Below are positions 24,385 to 36,355 of a stretch of DNA of 64,000 nt, piece by piece. The notes below the pieces were generated by a model, which saw only the letters and a list, made by a program, of their open reading frames with translations, had not been told where the DNA came from and made no database searches. Both the position numbers and the translations under genes were made by a program. The stretch comes from Sphagnum compactum. Taxonomy: Eukaryota > Bryophyta > Sphagnopsida > Sphagnales. The stretch is taken from NCBI GenBank assembly GCA_965153455.1, contig OZ234494.1, forward strand, positions 23,498,001-23,562,000, in the 5' to 3' direction. Each line of letters begins with the position of its first letter. Positions within the stretch are counted from its first letter, which is position 1.

Positions 24385-24939
24385 TTATCTTTTTGTTTTC
24401 CCATCAATTTTGGTAGTATGCAAGAAGGCATGTGTTATATATATCTTTTTTTTAACATGTCTACATTGTTGGCAGTCATCCAAAGCTTGAACAATGTTAT
24501 GAAATAGATTGGTTGGCATTATGTGCTTATTGGAATACCCCAAAGTTTGTGGCAACACAAGGGCACCTAAGTAGTGCACAAACATAAGTAAAAAATGTGT
24601 CCAAGTTTGGCTAAGGTGGGTTAGTCCAACAAAAGTTTCTGTTTGTAAGAGCCAAACTAAATTAATCTGCAACTAAATTTCTACCCATATGTGTTTATTC
24701 CAACTACTTGTATATTTCACCCAAGATTTTGAATTTAGTGTTTGTTTGGATCTTAATCTTGGCTCTTGGGGTTTCATAGGTGCATGTGACTGGGTGGCAA
24801 CCATCATTAGGAGAGATACAAAGTGGGAATGAAGGTCCACAATGAACAAGTAATGCATATGTGGTAAGTTAATCAATCCCCTATCAAGTATGGTGCGATA
24901 AACTTGCCCTGCATCTGAACTATTTTGTGTGTTTGGCAT
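24385..24939 (-). pseudogene. Unrecognised minus-strand reading frame with one internal stop
   Basis: On the minus strand the frame starting at 24939 is open for 88 codons, meets a single stop at 24673-24675, and stays open in the same frame to 24385 (95 more codons). A 184-codon span with one stop is uncommon in AT-rich DNA. It contains QALDDCQQCRHVKKK near the end. No family is recognised and chance cannot be excluded. Confidence 0.15.
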
Positions 24940-25393
24940 GAGTTTTTGAATTCTATATCATGGTTTTTTTTCCTGAGATTTAACATGGTGTGTAATTGTT
25001 GTTGTTGTTAAACAAATTCCATTTCTCACCTTCCATCTAATGCAAAAAGGATTGTATACCATGTCCTCATGTTGTTGCATTGAACATTGGGCAATGGGTT
25101 TGTGTTGTTGTTACAAGAAGATGTATAATTTTAGTTGCATACTTTTAATTTCTTGGTTGAATGAGTAGTGATAGATGTTTTAACTATAATGGGGTAAAGG
25201 CCTTAAAAGTTCAACCTCGTGAAATTTTTATATTTTCTTGAAAGGTGAACATCCAATGTATTTTGTGTTTAGATAGGTGCAAGGTGAATTTCTAGAAGTC
25301 ATGAAGACTAAATAAACACTTGGGGGTGACCCAATTGCAGTGTAAATTACATTGATATGTTTGAAATTATTTTGAGCCCTTTGTTTATTGAAC

Positions 25394-25808
25394 CTCACAT
25401 AGAGCAAGGAAAGGACCATCCTTTAAAATTATAGCAGTGGATTGTAAGGTGGATGAGGGTTTTTTGTCAATACAAAACCTGCAATCAAGCATGGATATAA
25501 TTTTTAGTATGCGAAAAACGTTGTTTAAGAGGTTTGGTGTTCATTTTCTGTTGGAGCAAGAGGCGCGAGTGTGTGAATCCTTGTAGAAGTCACCGTTGCA
25601 TGAAGGTTTGCAACCAAAAACCCCAATAGGCTTAGAAAAAAATGGGGATGAAGTGGATGGGGTGCAAAAACTTGATGCCCATGTGGCCTTAAACCAAACC
25701 CAAGAACATGATGGCAAGGAGGGTGATATTAGTCCAAGTGGAACAAGTAGGGCAAACAAAATTAGTATTTCACATTTGTTAGGAGTGTTACATGAGGTAC
25801 TTGCCTAA
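25394..25808 (+). pseudogene. Unrecognised protein relic, 138 codons with one in-frame TAG
   Basis: The frame is open from just after a TGA at about 25391 to a TAA at 25806-25808, except for TAG at 25584-25586. Coherent sequence lies on both sides: FKIIAVDCKVDEGFLSIQNL and KTLFKRFGVHFLLEQEARV before the stop, and LQPKTPIGLEKNGDEVDG, then EHDGKEGDISPSGTS after it. The first half is hydrophobic-basic and the second hydrophilic, consistent with a real former protein ending in SHLLGVLHEVLA. I cannot name a family. Confidence 0.35.
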
Positions 25809-26574
25809 ACCATACCTGTGAATTCATGTGTGTACTACTTAATGGCAGAACCTTAAACTGACTGGGAGTGGATTAAATGCAGACTTATAGAATAAATCAT
25901 GTAGGACTTTGGGCATGTAGAACCTAACATGTAATCTCCCAACATCTTAAAAGTGTGCAAGTTTGTTATAAGATACATCGAGGCCAACAATAATTTAGGT
26001 GAATTGAGTCATCACTACCATAAACTTGATCCATGTTGGATTTTTTTATTTCTATAAAGCTAGTGGGGTCCAAGTTTCCAACATGGTCAATTGTGGAAAA
26101 CCTCATCACTAATGCACTTGTTGCGAATGTGGCTATTAAATTGATTTTGTGAGTATGCACATGGGCTCCCAAGACAAAATGCATTCTTACTTAGGACATG
26201 TGATCTACTTTGCTTGCATGTAGGACCAACACCCAAATCTATCCAAAATGACAAAGCCCATGGGATCCATAGTAGTAAACATGGATTTGAATGCAAATGG
26301 GGTAACTATACATATTTTTTTCCATTATAGGGTGTACCTATCCCTTTAATGCTTTATTTCAGACCATATACATTATGTACCATGTGGTCTACTAGTAGAA
26401 TTTCTAGAAACATCAATCTAATAGGATTGTACATGGGACCAAGTTGGGTTAAGTTTAAACCATAAATTAGAAAGTCATGTATGTAGGGTTTGGCAAGTAA
26501 ACCCCTAGGCACAAGCTTATGTTCACCAGTGGTTTTAATAACCACAAACAAGATGAACTTGCCACTATGACCAC
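25809..26574. other. Spacer before the 6-kb duplication
   Basis: No gene or repeat that I can support. The duplicated sequence begins near 26575. Confidence 0.35.
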
Positions 26575-27068
26575 TCATGAAATCCTAGATGCCATCATCA
26601 CTTCCCTTGTTATGGTCCATGACTCCTATAGTTAAGTCCTCTATTTCCTTCTTGAAGTATTGACAATGGAATGTCTACTTTAGAAAAGGAATTTGAAAAC
26701 CAACAATGGGGCATTCTTCCCTAATTGTCTATGCTAATTATACTCAACACATTATCTAGAAATCACACATGCACATCAGAAAAAAACTTGGCTCCCATAA
26801 TGTGTGTCCTTTCCATCCATGGGAAGCTCCATTTATACAAGTTTGGAGATCACTTTTCATCAAAGGTGCAAAACTACTCACCAACCATCACCACACAACG
26901 TGATACAATTTTCGTCAACAAGCAATTACACGACCAACAAGGCACTTGTTCTATCATTAAACCTAGATTAATAGCGTTGCTCCCATAATAACAAACCATC
27001 GAAAGCATATAAATTGCAAGCAAACAAAAACAACCAAATGTATTAATGAACAAAAGAATTTGGACTTT

Positions 27069-27156
27069 CAGCATCAACAACCTTTCACAATGGCCAACCA
27101 TCCCATAGTTTTCAGCATCAACAACCTTTCACAATGCCCAACCATCCCATAGTTTG
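27069..27156. repeat. 44-bp tandem duplication private to copy A
   Basis: The block starting cagcatcaacaacctttcac occurs at 27069 and again at 27113. The corresponding place in copy B (about 58465-58505) has it once, so the duplication arose after the 6-kb copies separated. Confidence 0.8.
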
Positions 27157-29038
27157 TCACCTTCTGCCTTTCATCCATAGCATTTTAGGGTTTTCATGTA
27201 TTCCATCCATCCACAAAAAGAAACCCAACACTATTTCAGCGTTACAATGGAACATGTGTGTTGGAGATTTTCAAGACTTGCATTCACTTTGGAGGCAAAT
27301 TTGATGGTTATCAAACTTTGATTCTTGATACAAATATTCTTTGTCTAGAGAGCTTACTGCAAGAGGGAGCTTACAACCATAATGCCCTCAATGTGGAGCC
27401 TTGCCTTGGTTTCTTTATTAATCTAAATTTTAATGTCAAACCCAAAGTGGCGATCAGCCACAAGAGGATGTAGCTAAATTTGGCTACAAGAAAAATAGAG
27501 GAGTAGAAAAATTAGGAATCCTGCTACATTTTGGTGACCTACTAGGACCTACTATCTTAATCTGGTGATTTTCTTGGAAGAGACTTAGAAATATGCCAAC
27601 TTTTTTGCAATTTCATAGCTTTCTTCATAGAAATCTGGGATTTTGGGATTTTTTTTCAAAAAATCTAATTGACCATGTTACTTTGGCCTTTTTTTTTGGG
27701 TGCAAAATGGTGAAAATTTGCAATAAACTGTTGAAACTAGAAACCTGTTGAAATTAGTTTACAATAGGAAAATCCAGTTGTCAAGGGGTCTTAAAGGTGT
27801 AACACCCTCACATGGTACAAACAGGAGGTTCTGGAGTGGAATCCCACCCCCCACCCTGCAAAGGGGAAGTGCTCAAAATGGAGCAAAATTCTGTGGCAAA
27901 ACTCCGCTAACAAAGGCAGAACATGAATTTCTCCTCTATCATGACATCCAATGGTTTTTTTCAATGTTCTGATGTTGTGCCATTGGCTACCGTCCCAAGA
28001 GGGATTTGGCATTAAATTGTAACATGCTTCTGGAACATGTCTAAATGTTGTAAAAATAAATTAAGAAAATGATACCAAACTAAAATGAAAGTCCAAATGT
28101 TGTGAAAAGCAATTCTCCTTTTACTTTTTTCGTTTTGACTAAATTTTGCAAAAGAAAACAATTGATGACAACATTTATCTATAAATGAAGGTAGTTTGTT
28201 TGTTTTGTTTGTCACATTTAACATCCTCCAAACCATATTGCCCCCACTGTGCTCTTGGTATTGTTGGAAAGCTCAATGAGTATGGGTGCATTGAGGTGGT
28301 TTGGTAGTGTTTAGACCTACAACACAAGAGTTACTGAATATTGAACAATCTTGTTCAAGAAATTTCACAAAAAAAGTAAAAATAAAAAATAAAATAGGGC
28401 AAGCTTTTGGTGCTCTTGGAAAGCTCATGACTAGCAGGATTTCATGGAGGTGGTTTCGTAATTTTTAGACCTAAGGTGAGGTGGATATTGAATTCTGAAT
28501 AATTTTCAACACAAGAAATTAATAAAAATTGTAAAATTAATTTTCACAATTGAGCTCTTATCATTAGGGTCCTATTCACAATTGAAGTAGTTCCATAGTC
28601 ATGTTCACACTTGGGCCAACAACTGGGGCCACATTAGTTTTCATAGCAATGACACCCAAAACCGTCAACACTTACCTTGGACTTCCTTGGCTTAATCACA
28701 TTGCACATGTTATACATAACCCTCATTAATTCGTTGCAAAACCTTCATCATGGAATGTGCCAAAGCATGCAACACCCCCATTAGCATGCAACATCTTATT
28801 CCTTTACAAATACCATATAATATGTAATACTTGAAATTCCTTCTGGATCCTAACCCAGGTTCCTATCCAGCATAAAATAATGTGATATCAGAGTTATCCT
28901 TAAAGTCACCTTGTCTTTGGGCCATGCTTTAACCTTGTATTCCCTTTCCAACCTCAAATTGAGTGTGGGTTAAACTAAATAATAAAATTGGGTATCAGTT
29001 CACAAGACCAGCAGAATTTTATCGTGTCAAGACTTGAT

Positions 29039-29266
29039 TTAATGAAGAAGATGGGCAACAATGAAGGTGTAGCTAAGGCAAGTCCAAAACTGGAGGTGAA
29101 ACTCCTGTGCAGTTTTCTCATAAAACCTTTCAACATATAAAATTCTCCCTAGTGCATACCCAGCACTGAGATGGCTATGGCAATGGAAATACATATGTGT
29201 GGAAACTATTGCTTGTGCTTTTATAGAAGCTCGTCCACCATACCTGTTTCTTTCATAACCTGACAT
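29039..29266 (-). CDS. Exon-like ORF in copy A, unrecognised
   Basis: A 75-codon minus-strand ORF beginning MSGYERNRYGGRASIKAQAI and ending FIVAHLLH. Its copy-B partner (60426-60653) is also open, with about seven amino-acid differences and no indel. Preservation of the frame in both copies is mild evidence for an exon. No family recognised. Confidence 0.25.
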   Translation of the reverse strand: MSGYERNRYGGRASIKAQAIVSTHMYFHCHSHLSAGYALGRILYVERFYEKTAQEFHLQFWTCLSYTFIVAHLLH

Positions 29267-29829
29267 TCTGATTTTAGTTAGCTACAAACAAATACATATA
29301 AGGAAAAATGGATACATTCCCAGAAGATTTGGCCTTGGAAAATTGTTGCACTGATTCTAAAAATATAAGTATAATTTTGGTTATTTATTCATGTGTAATG
29401 GTACAATTGAGGAAAGAAGGTTATTAACATGTACCTGGTATTTACCCACAAAAGGATATATGGTCGTGGGTAGCTCCTGGGCTGACCCAACAGTTTTTTG
29501 TCTCTAGATACTATCTCGCCCTGATGGAAATTTTGGGGGTAATGTGAATATTTTGTAACTTTATACCCAGTCCAGAAACTATAAAGAATCTTCTATTTGC
29601 ACAGCAATTGTCAAAATTGGCTGAAAATGGCTGTTGAATATTCAATTACTCATGAGCAATTGGGACAAGCAATGTTGGTCAAAATATGGCACCTACCACT
29701 ACTTATGATGATAAGTATGCAACAAAGGATGAAAAAACAGGCATGGATATTTGTGACCATGCATTGGAAGGATTTTCCTAACCCAATTTTGCTTTGAAAC
29801 TGTTTCCATGCAACTTTTCTGTCTTTCAG

Positions 29830-30080
29830 AACTGCCTATGGCCTCCACTTACAAGTCATTCTCATGAGAGTTGTGTGACAATCCTATGGAATGCTCTTCA
29901 CAACAACAATTCCGCATACAATGAAGAAAGGTTGGCAACTTCAGTTCAATTGCTGGGAATTCCAAAATGTTCAGCTGTGTTCAAATTTGATGATCTCAAG
30001 TTCAGAGTCTTAAGATTTTTTGGACCTAAAAAAAACAACAAGTTAAAACCACTTCTATATGAATATAATTGTGTAAGATA
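29830..30080 (+). CDS. Exon-like ORF in copy A with an upstream splice-acceptor-like tract
   Basis: A ttttctgtctttcag tract ending at 29829 precedes an open frame reading NCLWPPLTSHSHESCVTILW then NEERLATSVQLLGIPKC and FKFDDLKFRVLRFF. Copy B (61220-61452) keeps the frame to within a few residues of the end. Function unknown; the same region could be antisense to an unrelated gene. Confidence 0.2.
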
Positions 30081-30289
30081 AGTCATACAAGAATATATGT
30101 GCGTATGCATACATGCCCTGATGTGCAAAGTGTGGTTACTACATTTGTTTGCAACCACTGAACCTACCGATCAATCATCAATGGCAAAGTCTCCATTTAG
30201 ATGAAGTGGCATATGCTTTTGGCAATAATGAAAAATAATAATGAATTGTCAACATCTAAGCATTTGTGGTTAGAATATTTCTTTTTTCA

Positions 30290-30545
30290 ATTTACTGATG
30301 GAACCACAGTGGCAAGCATCCCTAGGCAGACTTCAACTGAACTAACAACATTACTTTGAGGAATTTTAAAAACTGCAGCCAGTAGACAGAAACGTGACCA
30401 CACCCTCCCCAAAAACGTAATTTTCTGTCCCTTTCAGGCTAGTTATTTTTTCCAAAAAAACAGGGAATTTGTGACAAATATTACGTTTGCAGAATACTGT
30501 GTCACCTTTTGACAAATTTTCGCCCCAAAAAAAAAAGACTGTTCA
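30290..30545 (+). repeat. Dispersed repeat family, copy A member
   Basis: Starts ccacagtggcaagcatccct aggcag (30306-30331), then acgtgaccacaccctcccc, acagggaatttgtgacaaat and ends acaaattttcgcc plus an A-run (30517-30537). The same blocks in the same order occur at 61680-61925, in inverted orientation at 45640-45835 with 46677-46722, and degenerately at 56170-56420. Confidence 0.7.
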
Positions 30546-30713
30546 TGGAAACATATGTAGACCGTAGGACCAGAATCCATAAGATGCATGTAAAAGTGAA
30601 TTCTGGGGCCAATAGTCATCTGAAACAGAAGGCAAATATGACAACATCCATAAATGAATCGCCAAGTAAATCACCATGAAAACAATGGCCCAGTGTAGAA
30701 ACAATTCAGCAAT

Positions 30714-30862
30714 TTATGCACTACCAACACCAACCAATGCAACATTGAACTCCTTTCCTTGAATTGGAATCGTTCCACCAACTTCAATGCTCCCCACATC
30801 TCCAAAAGCTGCAATATCATTGCCTTTCACATCACTCAAGAAATTTTGCCTTATGGGTCATT
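30714..30862 (-). pseudogene. C-terminal coding end of an unidentified protein, copy A
   Basis: Minus-strand frame open for about 48 codons to a TAA at 30714-30716: NFLSDVKGNDIAAFGDVGSI, EVGGTIPIQGKEFNVALVGV, GSA. The composition is that of real protein, and it ends in a clean stop. In copy B the matching frame (62097-62245) has a premature stop in place of the Glu after VGSI, so at least that copy is dead. No family recognised. Confidence 0.35.
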
Positions 30863-32039
30863 GAGGATCATATGTTGACATGATGAGCGAACTAGGCTTT
30901 GCCAATTTAAAATGCATTCACAATGCACATCCACCCCAAAACATGGCTTTTGGATTTCTGTAAAGTGGAACTCTGGTGTGTCCCCCAACCCCCTCAGATT
31001 TTGCCACCGCCTACTTGTTTTCTGCAATCTGCTGGATCTAGCATGTCATCCTCAGCACCAATGGCAACCTATACACCCCAAATTCATAACACAAATCAGT
31101 TTATGTAGGCAGAAACATGGAATGCATCACATTTACCAGTTCAATATTCCTCTTGAAGATGTTATCCATTAATCCAGGTTGTTTTACCATTTAAATAAGT
31201 ATCATGCCAGGACCTCCATCAGGTGTAGCCTTACTTGCATTTTAGATAGAGCAAAATTGTGGTACTTCAGGGGCCTACACACAAAATCTAACATGCACAT
31301 GCCTGCATGGCTCTCTCTATTGGTTCTATTTTTTCTTTTTCACCATATGACACAGAAGAGACTGCAGTGTGCAGTGTGCAAATGATGTTAATAAATGTTG
31401 ATGCAAGACAACACTTGATCAATTTGGTCCAAGTCAAGGTACTACAGTAGGTGCTTTATGGCCAGCATCAATGTAACAGGCCTTGTTCAAACTTGGGCAT
31501 TCACTACTCCTTGTCACCACCTGGGGTTGGATCATCACAAATTAGATCCTAAGGACACAATGCACAATGCACAAGCAATCTCACCTTCTTAATGGCTGCT
31601 AATGTTGCTAATGCAGGAACAAAAGGTTCAGCAGTTGCTTCCACAATTTTGGATAGTGACTGCAATCCCTATCATCACACTTGTCCAAAGACACTGGTTG
31701 GACCACTTTCCATAGTTCATAGCTGTAGTCTATTTCTGGAAGCCTGGTTATGTCACCAACTGTATTCTCATTCTCATCAGTGGTTGATAAGGAGGTAGTT
31801 GGAATTCCTGGGTGGTAGTTCCAACAAATCCCCTAAATACTGTTTTAACCCTGACACTTCATACATTGCAAAGAAGGTCAACAGCCACGCTTGCCTAGAT
31901 TGTGGGGCAAAGATATTCTTTCAGATTTTCTTTATAGCATCAGCTAGAAGCATCTTCCTGGTTCTGCATGAATTTCAACTGAATGTGAGGAGTTTTATCT
32001 TGTTGATTGATGCTACCTCGCCAATATTTCACATGTGAA

Positions 32040-32640
32040 AAAATCATCACTGTCCAAGCAAGCAACCACATTGCATGTGTGACATCCTGACGAACAGTCT
32101 CGAAACATCCTCTATCACAATTGGGTCATCAATGAACATGTCAATGAGGCTATGGCCCACAAAGACAAAGACTTGGAACTGCATGGATTTGAGCTGTTCA
32201 TGAATATGCTCACTCTTCAAGCATTGCTACAACTGCCACATTTGTGACAGGCCCTGTGAGAGTGACATGGTTTTGGCTCCACCGCTTCAATGTGCAGCAT
32301 TATGCCCTTCTCCACATTCGATGAGTCCCAGAATCATACAGTCCATATTGCACATAAGCATCCATTTGGAACACTCTTTATGCATACTCAATGCTCCTCC
32401 ATTTGGTATACATGTTTGTAAGGCAATTGCTCACAAAGACACAAGACTTTGCAGTCTCCTTGAAGGAAATGTGCATGAATATGCCCTTGTCAAGTGTTTG
32501 TAATCCAGCACATGTGTTGAACAATCAAATGAAAGTGAGCGGGTCAGGAAGCATGGGCTCTTCCCACTACTGTTTGCTAAAATAACTGTAGTGCTTTCTC
32601 ATTCTGTCCAGACTTGCTGTGCAGAGCTTGTAATCCTGAT
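32040..32640 (-). pseudogene. Pentatricopeptide-repeat (PPR) pseudogene, copy A
   Basis: Read on the minus strand this is a decayed plant PLS-type PPR gene; such proteins bind organellar RNA. Successive blocks are SGQNEKALQLF, PLTFI*LFNTCAGLQTLDKG, CVFVSNCLTNMYTKWRSIEY (about 32380-32440), a CMILGLIECGEGHNA block, and HIHEQLKSMQFQVFVFVGHS, LIDMFIDDPIVIEDVSRLFV (about 32085-32205). These match the repeated VFVGNSLIDMYAKCGSIEDA-type signature. At least three in-frame stops and several frameshifts break it. Decayed homology may extend to about 33000 and below 32000, so the limits are conservative. Confidence 0.7.
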
Positions 32641-35600
32641 GCTTCATTGAAAGATGTTGCAAAGTTCAGAGTGCCATCACAGCCAGGTTTGCCTCCACCT
32701 ATCAGGATTGTAATGTCAAGCTAGATTGCCCCCTGTACTCTATACTTTGTGAACTTGAGACACCTTGGATTAATGTACAGCCAGAATTCCAAATCTACAG
32801 CTGATGAGGGCCGCACATTCTGCATTGGCCACATATATTCTGTAAATTTTGTGGCCAATCCAGAATGGATACTCAAAGATGCAATCCACGCTGTGGGAAG
32901 TCAAAACTTACATTATTTAGACTCTGGTGTCATACCACATACATCCTCATCCATCCAGTAGCAAAAGCAATTACCCTCCTCACCCATGTTCAAAGAGGTT
33001 AGGTACCCAGCCAAGCATATCAGACAGACAATCATCAGAGAGAAGAGCTTAGAAATCAACATTTCACTAACAGCTATGGATTGATTAAATTTCACAGATC
33101 AGAACTCTCATCTTCTTTTCCAGCGGGAGATGAGGCGGATCGTGATGATATGTTTCCTGAGCTTGAGGAGGATTGAATGTTCAATTAGAATTGGCTGAAG
33201 GCGGACTGGTCTAGAATCCAAACCGAGTGCAGGACATTTGGATTGGTACTGCAACAAGTCCCAATACTTTTACAGTGAAGTCCTCAAAGCCTACACTCTT
33301 TGGAAACAGTGTAACTATCTCCTTGAAGGTTTAAGCTGCAAACTGATCTTGGATATGTCTTGGAGTTTAGAGGCAAAGTTTTGTGGGAACAAGGCAGCAT
33401 TGGATTGGACTGAACCACAGTGAGTTCTTTTCTCCCTGGATTGCAAAGTAAGAGTGAAACCTGAGTGCTTACATGTGCAGATTCTTGAAATGTTTAGTTT
33501 ACAGTATGTTGCTGCAAAGGATAGATGCTCATGTGGAGCTGGTGAAATAATTTGTGGTTTTATCATTGGTTTTTGTCTAATGCAGGCTGTTGCATATTGC
33601 AGCATTGTTGGAGCTTGATTGCATCAGCCACATGAGGAAATCCTTTTCAGGACATGCCCTAAGCCCTGAATCCTGAAGCCAATTGTACAAATTCAAACCA
33701 GTTTCAGGTACAAATGCATACTCTAGGGGTTTCCAGCAGTTCCCTGGTACTATGTAAAGTGAAAGGGCCAAAGCAGTCTCTATTGGATGTGCCCTCTGCT
33801 GCAACACATGAACTCTGCATCAGTGCCAGCATAGTAGCACGAAGTTTCTGCAATCTACATGTGATTTTGATTCCTGAGATGAACTTCAAGGTTTCTTTCT
33901 AAATCTGAGATGAAGTCCCTTCTTCCATTTGCATCATTTCTGGCAGAATGGACAAGAAGGGGAAGATTCAAGTCTCACGGAAACCAAAATTGAGCAAAGT
34001 CCAAACACATGGCTGGCAATGTAGATGCTAATGAAGAAAGGATATTGTAGGTAATTGTAATTTGCTTTTGTAGATTAAGCTACCTGTTGGAACAGGGGCA
34101 TTTTTCTTTTAGCAAAATTAGGCCTTAAATCTCTTGTTGGAGGACACTGGTCAAAGTGAGAGTACAGAGTGGCCTACAAATTTGACAGTGCTGGATGGTA
34201 CATGGTCAAAGGCAAAGCTGATCTAGTTTGAGGATCCATAGCTGCAGGATGTGCCACACTACTGATTATTGGCTTCAACATCTGCTCAGTGGATACACCC
34301 AGTGCTCATGGACAGTGAAGAGGATTGTCTTTTGTAACCCAACAGGCACTAGAGCATCAGACATGGGGCTTGGAGTACTGCGTTATGTTTTTTAGCTTCA
34401 CAATCTTATTAAATGCCATGGAATTCCAGGAACACTCTCCAAGAAAATTTGAGATAATAATGTGGAGTAAATGAATTACAATGTACATTGTACACTGCTC
34501 TTTTTGCAATATGCATGTTACACTGTGCTTTCTCAGATGTTGCTCTAGTAATCTACTGTATTTTCTTAACTCATTATTTTGAGAGTTTCTGTCTCTCACT
34601 AACAATAACTGACTTGACATTTGATTGTTTTGGCATCGGGTTAAGAAGGATACAGAATTAGGTCATCAAGTGAAGACAGGGTTTGAGGGAGTGTGAGGCA
34701 CAAGTAGCTTATATGAAGGATATCAGGAGAAAACCAAGCTATGATGAGACTAGGTTTCATAACTTAGTGATGAGAACATGATAGGGGAGTTGCTGAAAGA
34801 AAAGGAAAAATTGTTGCAGCAGACTAGTAAAATTGATGAAAAGAGTTTTGCAACTGTAAACATGATAGATGGCCTCAGGGAAGTTCACATCCTGAACAGA
34901 AGTGCACATAAGAAGTCTGCTTAAGGTATCTCTTGATGCCATGGTTGTGACACTCAAAAATTGGCACCAGATTTCTCCTGGCAGGATGCAACTGGACAAT
35001 TTGAATTGAACTTCGAGTGTAATGACAGTTGGGCAACTGCTGAAAAAGCATGCATTCTTCAAGTTTTTAGTGAAATTCATTGTAGAGAAATAAGGATTGA
35101 GTGTCGTTCTTGTGAAGAATATATGATCAGGGAGATCTATTATTGTGTGTTTTGTGCCTTTAACTGACTACAATAGATGTTATTTCCCGGGTTTTGACTA
35201 ACTAGGGAGCGTTTTTCCCTCTCGGACATATTCTCAGAGTTCACCAATGTTCTCATTGCAGAGTATGTTCATTGATCTAGATGGATAAAAATATTCGGCA
35301 CAAACATTTACAGGCACATTGCTCACTGTCTAAGCCAGAGACTGATGCAGTGATTATGTGACTTCTGCATAGCAGCCAAATGGTATCAGTCCCTAATTCG
35401 GAAGAGGCAAACAATCGGATTGTTAGTTGAAGTCAGGTACCATCTCTACGACTCATGTTTGGCACTAATTAATTCCTGAAAGAGCCAGCTGAAAAGAAAG
35501 AAATAATTAAGAGCAGGTTGTTGAAATTCTAGAGAATTGAACCCACTTAAAAAAAAAGTGAGTTTGAAACTTATTGGTGGACTTAGCATACTTAGGGACT

Positions 35601-36340
35601 ATTGTTGAAATTCTGAAATATTCAAATTGGGGCTGTCAGAACCTTTTTTCAAAAAATTAATTATTTCAACAAAATTTGCTGAACATGAGTCATAGGTACG
35701 GTACTCATTCAATGGTAGTCTTGCAATTTATGAAATTTTCTCTGTTATGGGTGAACCAGAGCTTCACAGGCTTTGCTTCCACATTCATAGTAGGGTTGCT
35801 TGAGAATGCTGAGGGCATATTCTTGCCTACATAGTAACAAAGGCTCCTTGAAGCCACTCTAAGATCATTTTACATGTGAATCCATCGTGTATACTTTGCA
35901 GACTCATATATTGGTTGCAGTGAAGCAGTTCATGGAATAACAACCATTGATTATGAAGTGGAGCTCTCAAGTGTTTAGGGGGCTTTTAGATTTTATTGTC
36001 ATTGGGTTTTCTCCAAGATTTTTCCATTTATGGTAGGGCTAACTTTCTGGATACGGATGGAGATGAGGCAAGCACTGGAATGATTCTTGCATCCTAACAG
36101 TGAACAGGTTTGAATGAATAGATGGTCATACGGCAATGTTTGGATGCCGGGCTCATGACTCTGTTGTTCACACTGGAATTCAACATTGGCCTAACTGGCT
36201 ACATCCAGCTCAGTTTTTTCTGGAATGTTATGAATCCTGGCCTAAGTATAAATTGGGACACTTATTGCCAGTAAGAAGTGCTGGAATCAAAAGACAGGCC
36301 ATTACAGGAGCGCAGATAAAGGATTGAGTTTTGGTTTTGC
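32641..36340. other. Intermediate-GC stretch, exon-like fragments only
   Basis: Less AT-rich than the flanks. A cttcttttccag acceptor-like tract precedes an acidic reading AGDEADRDDMFPELEED ending in TGA at about 33174-33176. The region 32700-33000 may hold upstream PPR remains on the minus strand. Nothing else is recognised; the other short ORFs show no motif. Confidence 0.3.
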
Positions 36341-36355
36341 AAATACCAAATGGTT

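Larger units (their letters stand above)
26575..32616. repeat. 6-kb direct segmental duplication, copy A
   Basis: From tcatgaaatcctaga (26575) to ctgtccagacttg (32616) the sequence matches 57964-64000 in the same orientation. In stretches I compared by eye, identity is roughly 93-97 percent with small indels. Copy A has about 65 bp near 27185-27245 (between agcatt and acaatgg) that copy B lacks. It holds minus-strand PPR relics, other exon-like pieces, and a member of the 30.3-kb repeat family. The true right end is unknown because copy B runs off the window. Confidence 0.9.

Noticed and set aside
28881-28896. Primer-binding-site-like tgatatcagagttat (initiator tRNA-Met type)
   Set aside because: Only partly matches the usual tggtatcagagc, there is no adjacent LTR end, and no gag or pol follows; copy B is further diverged.
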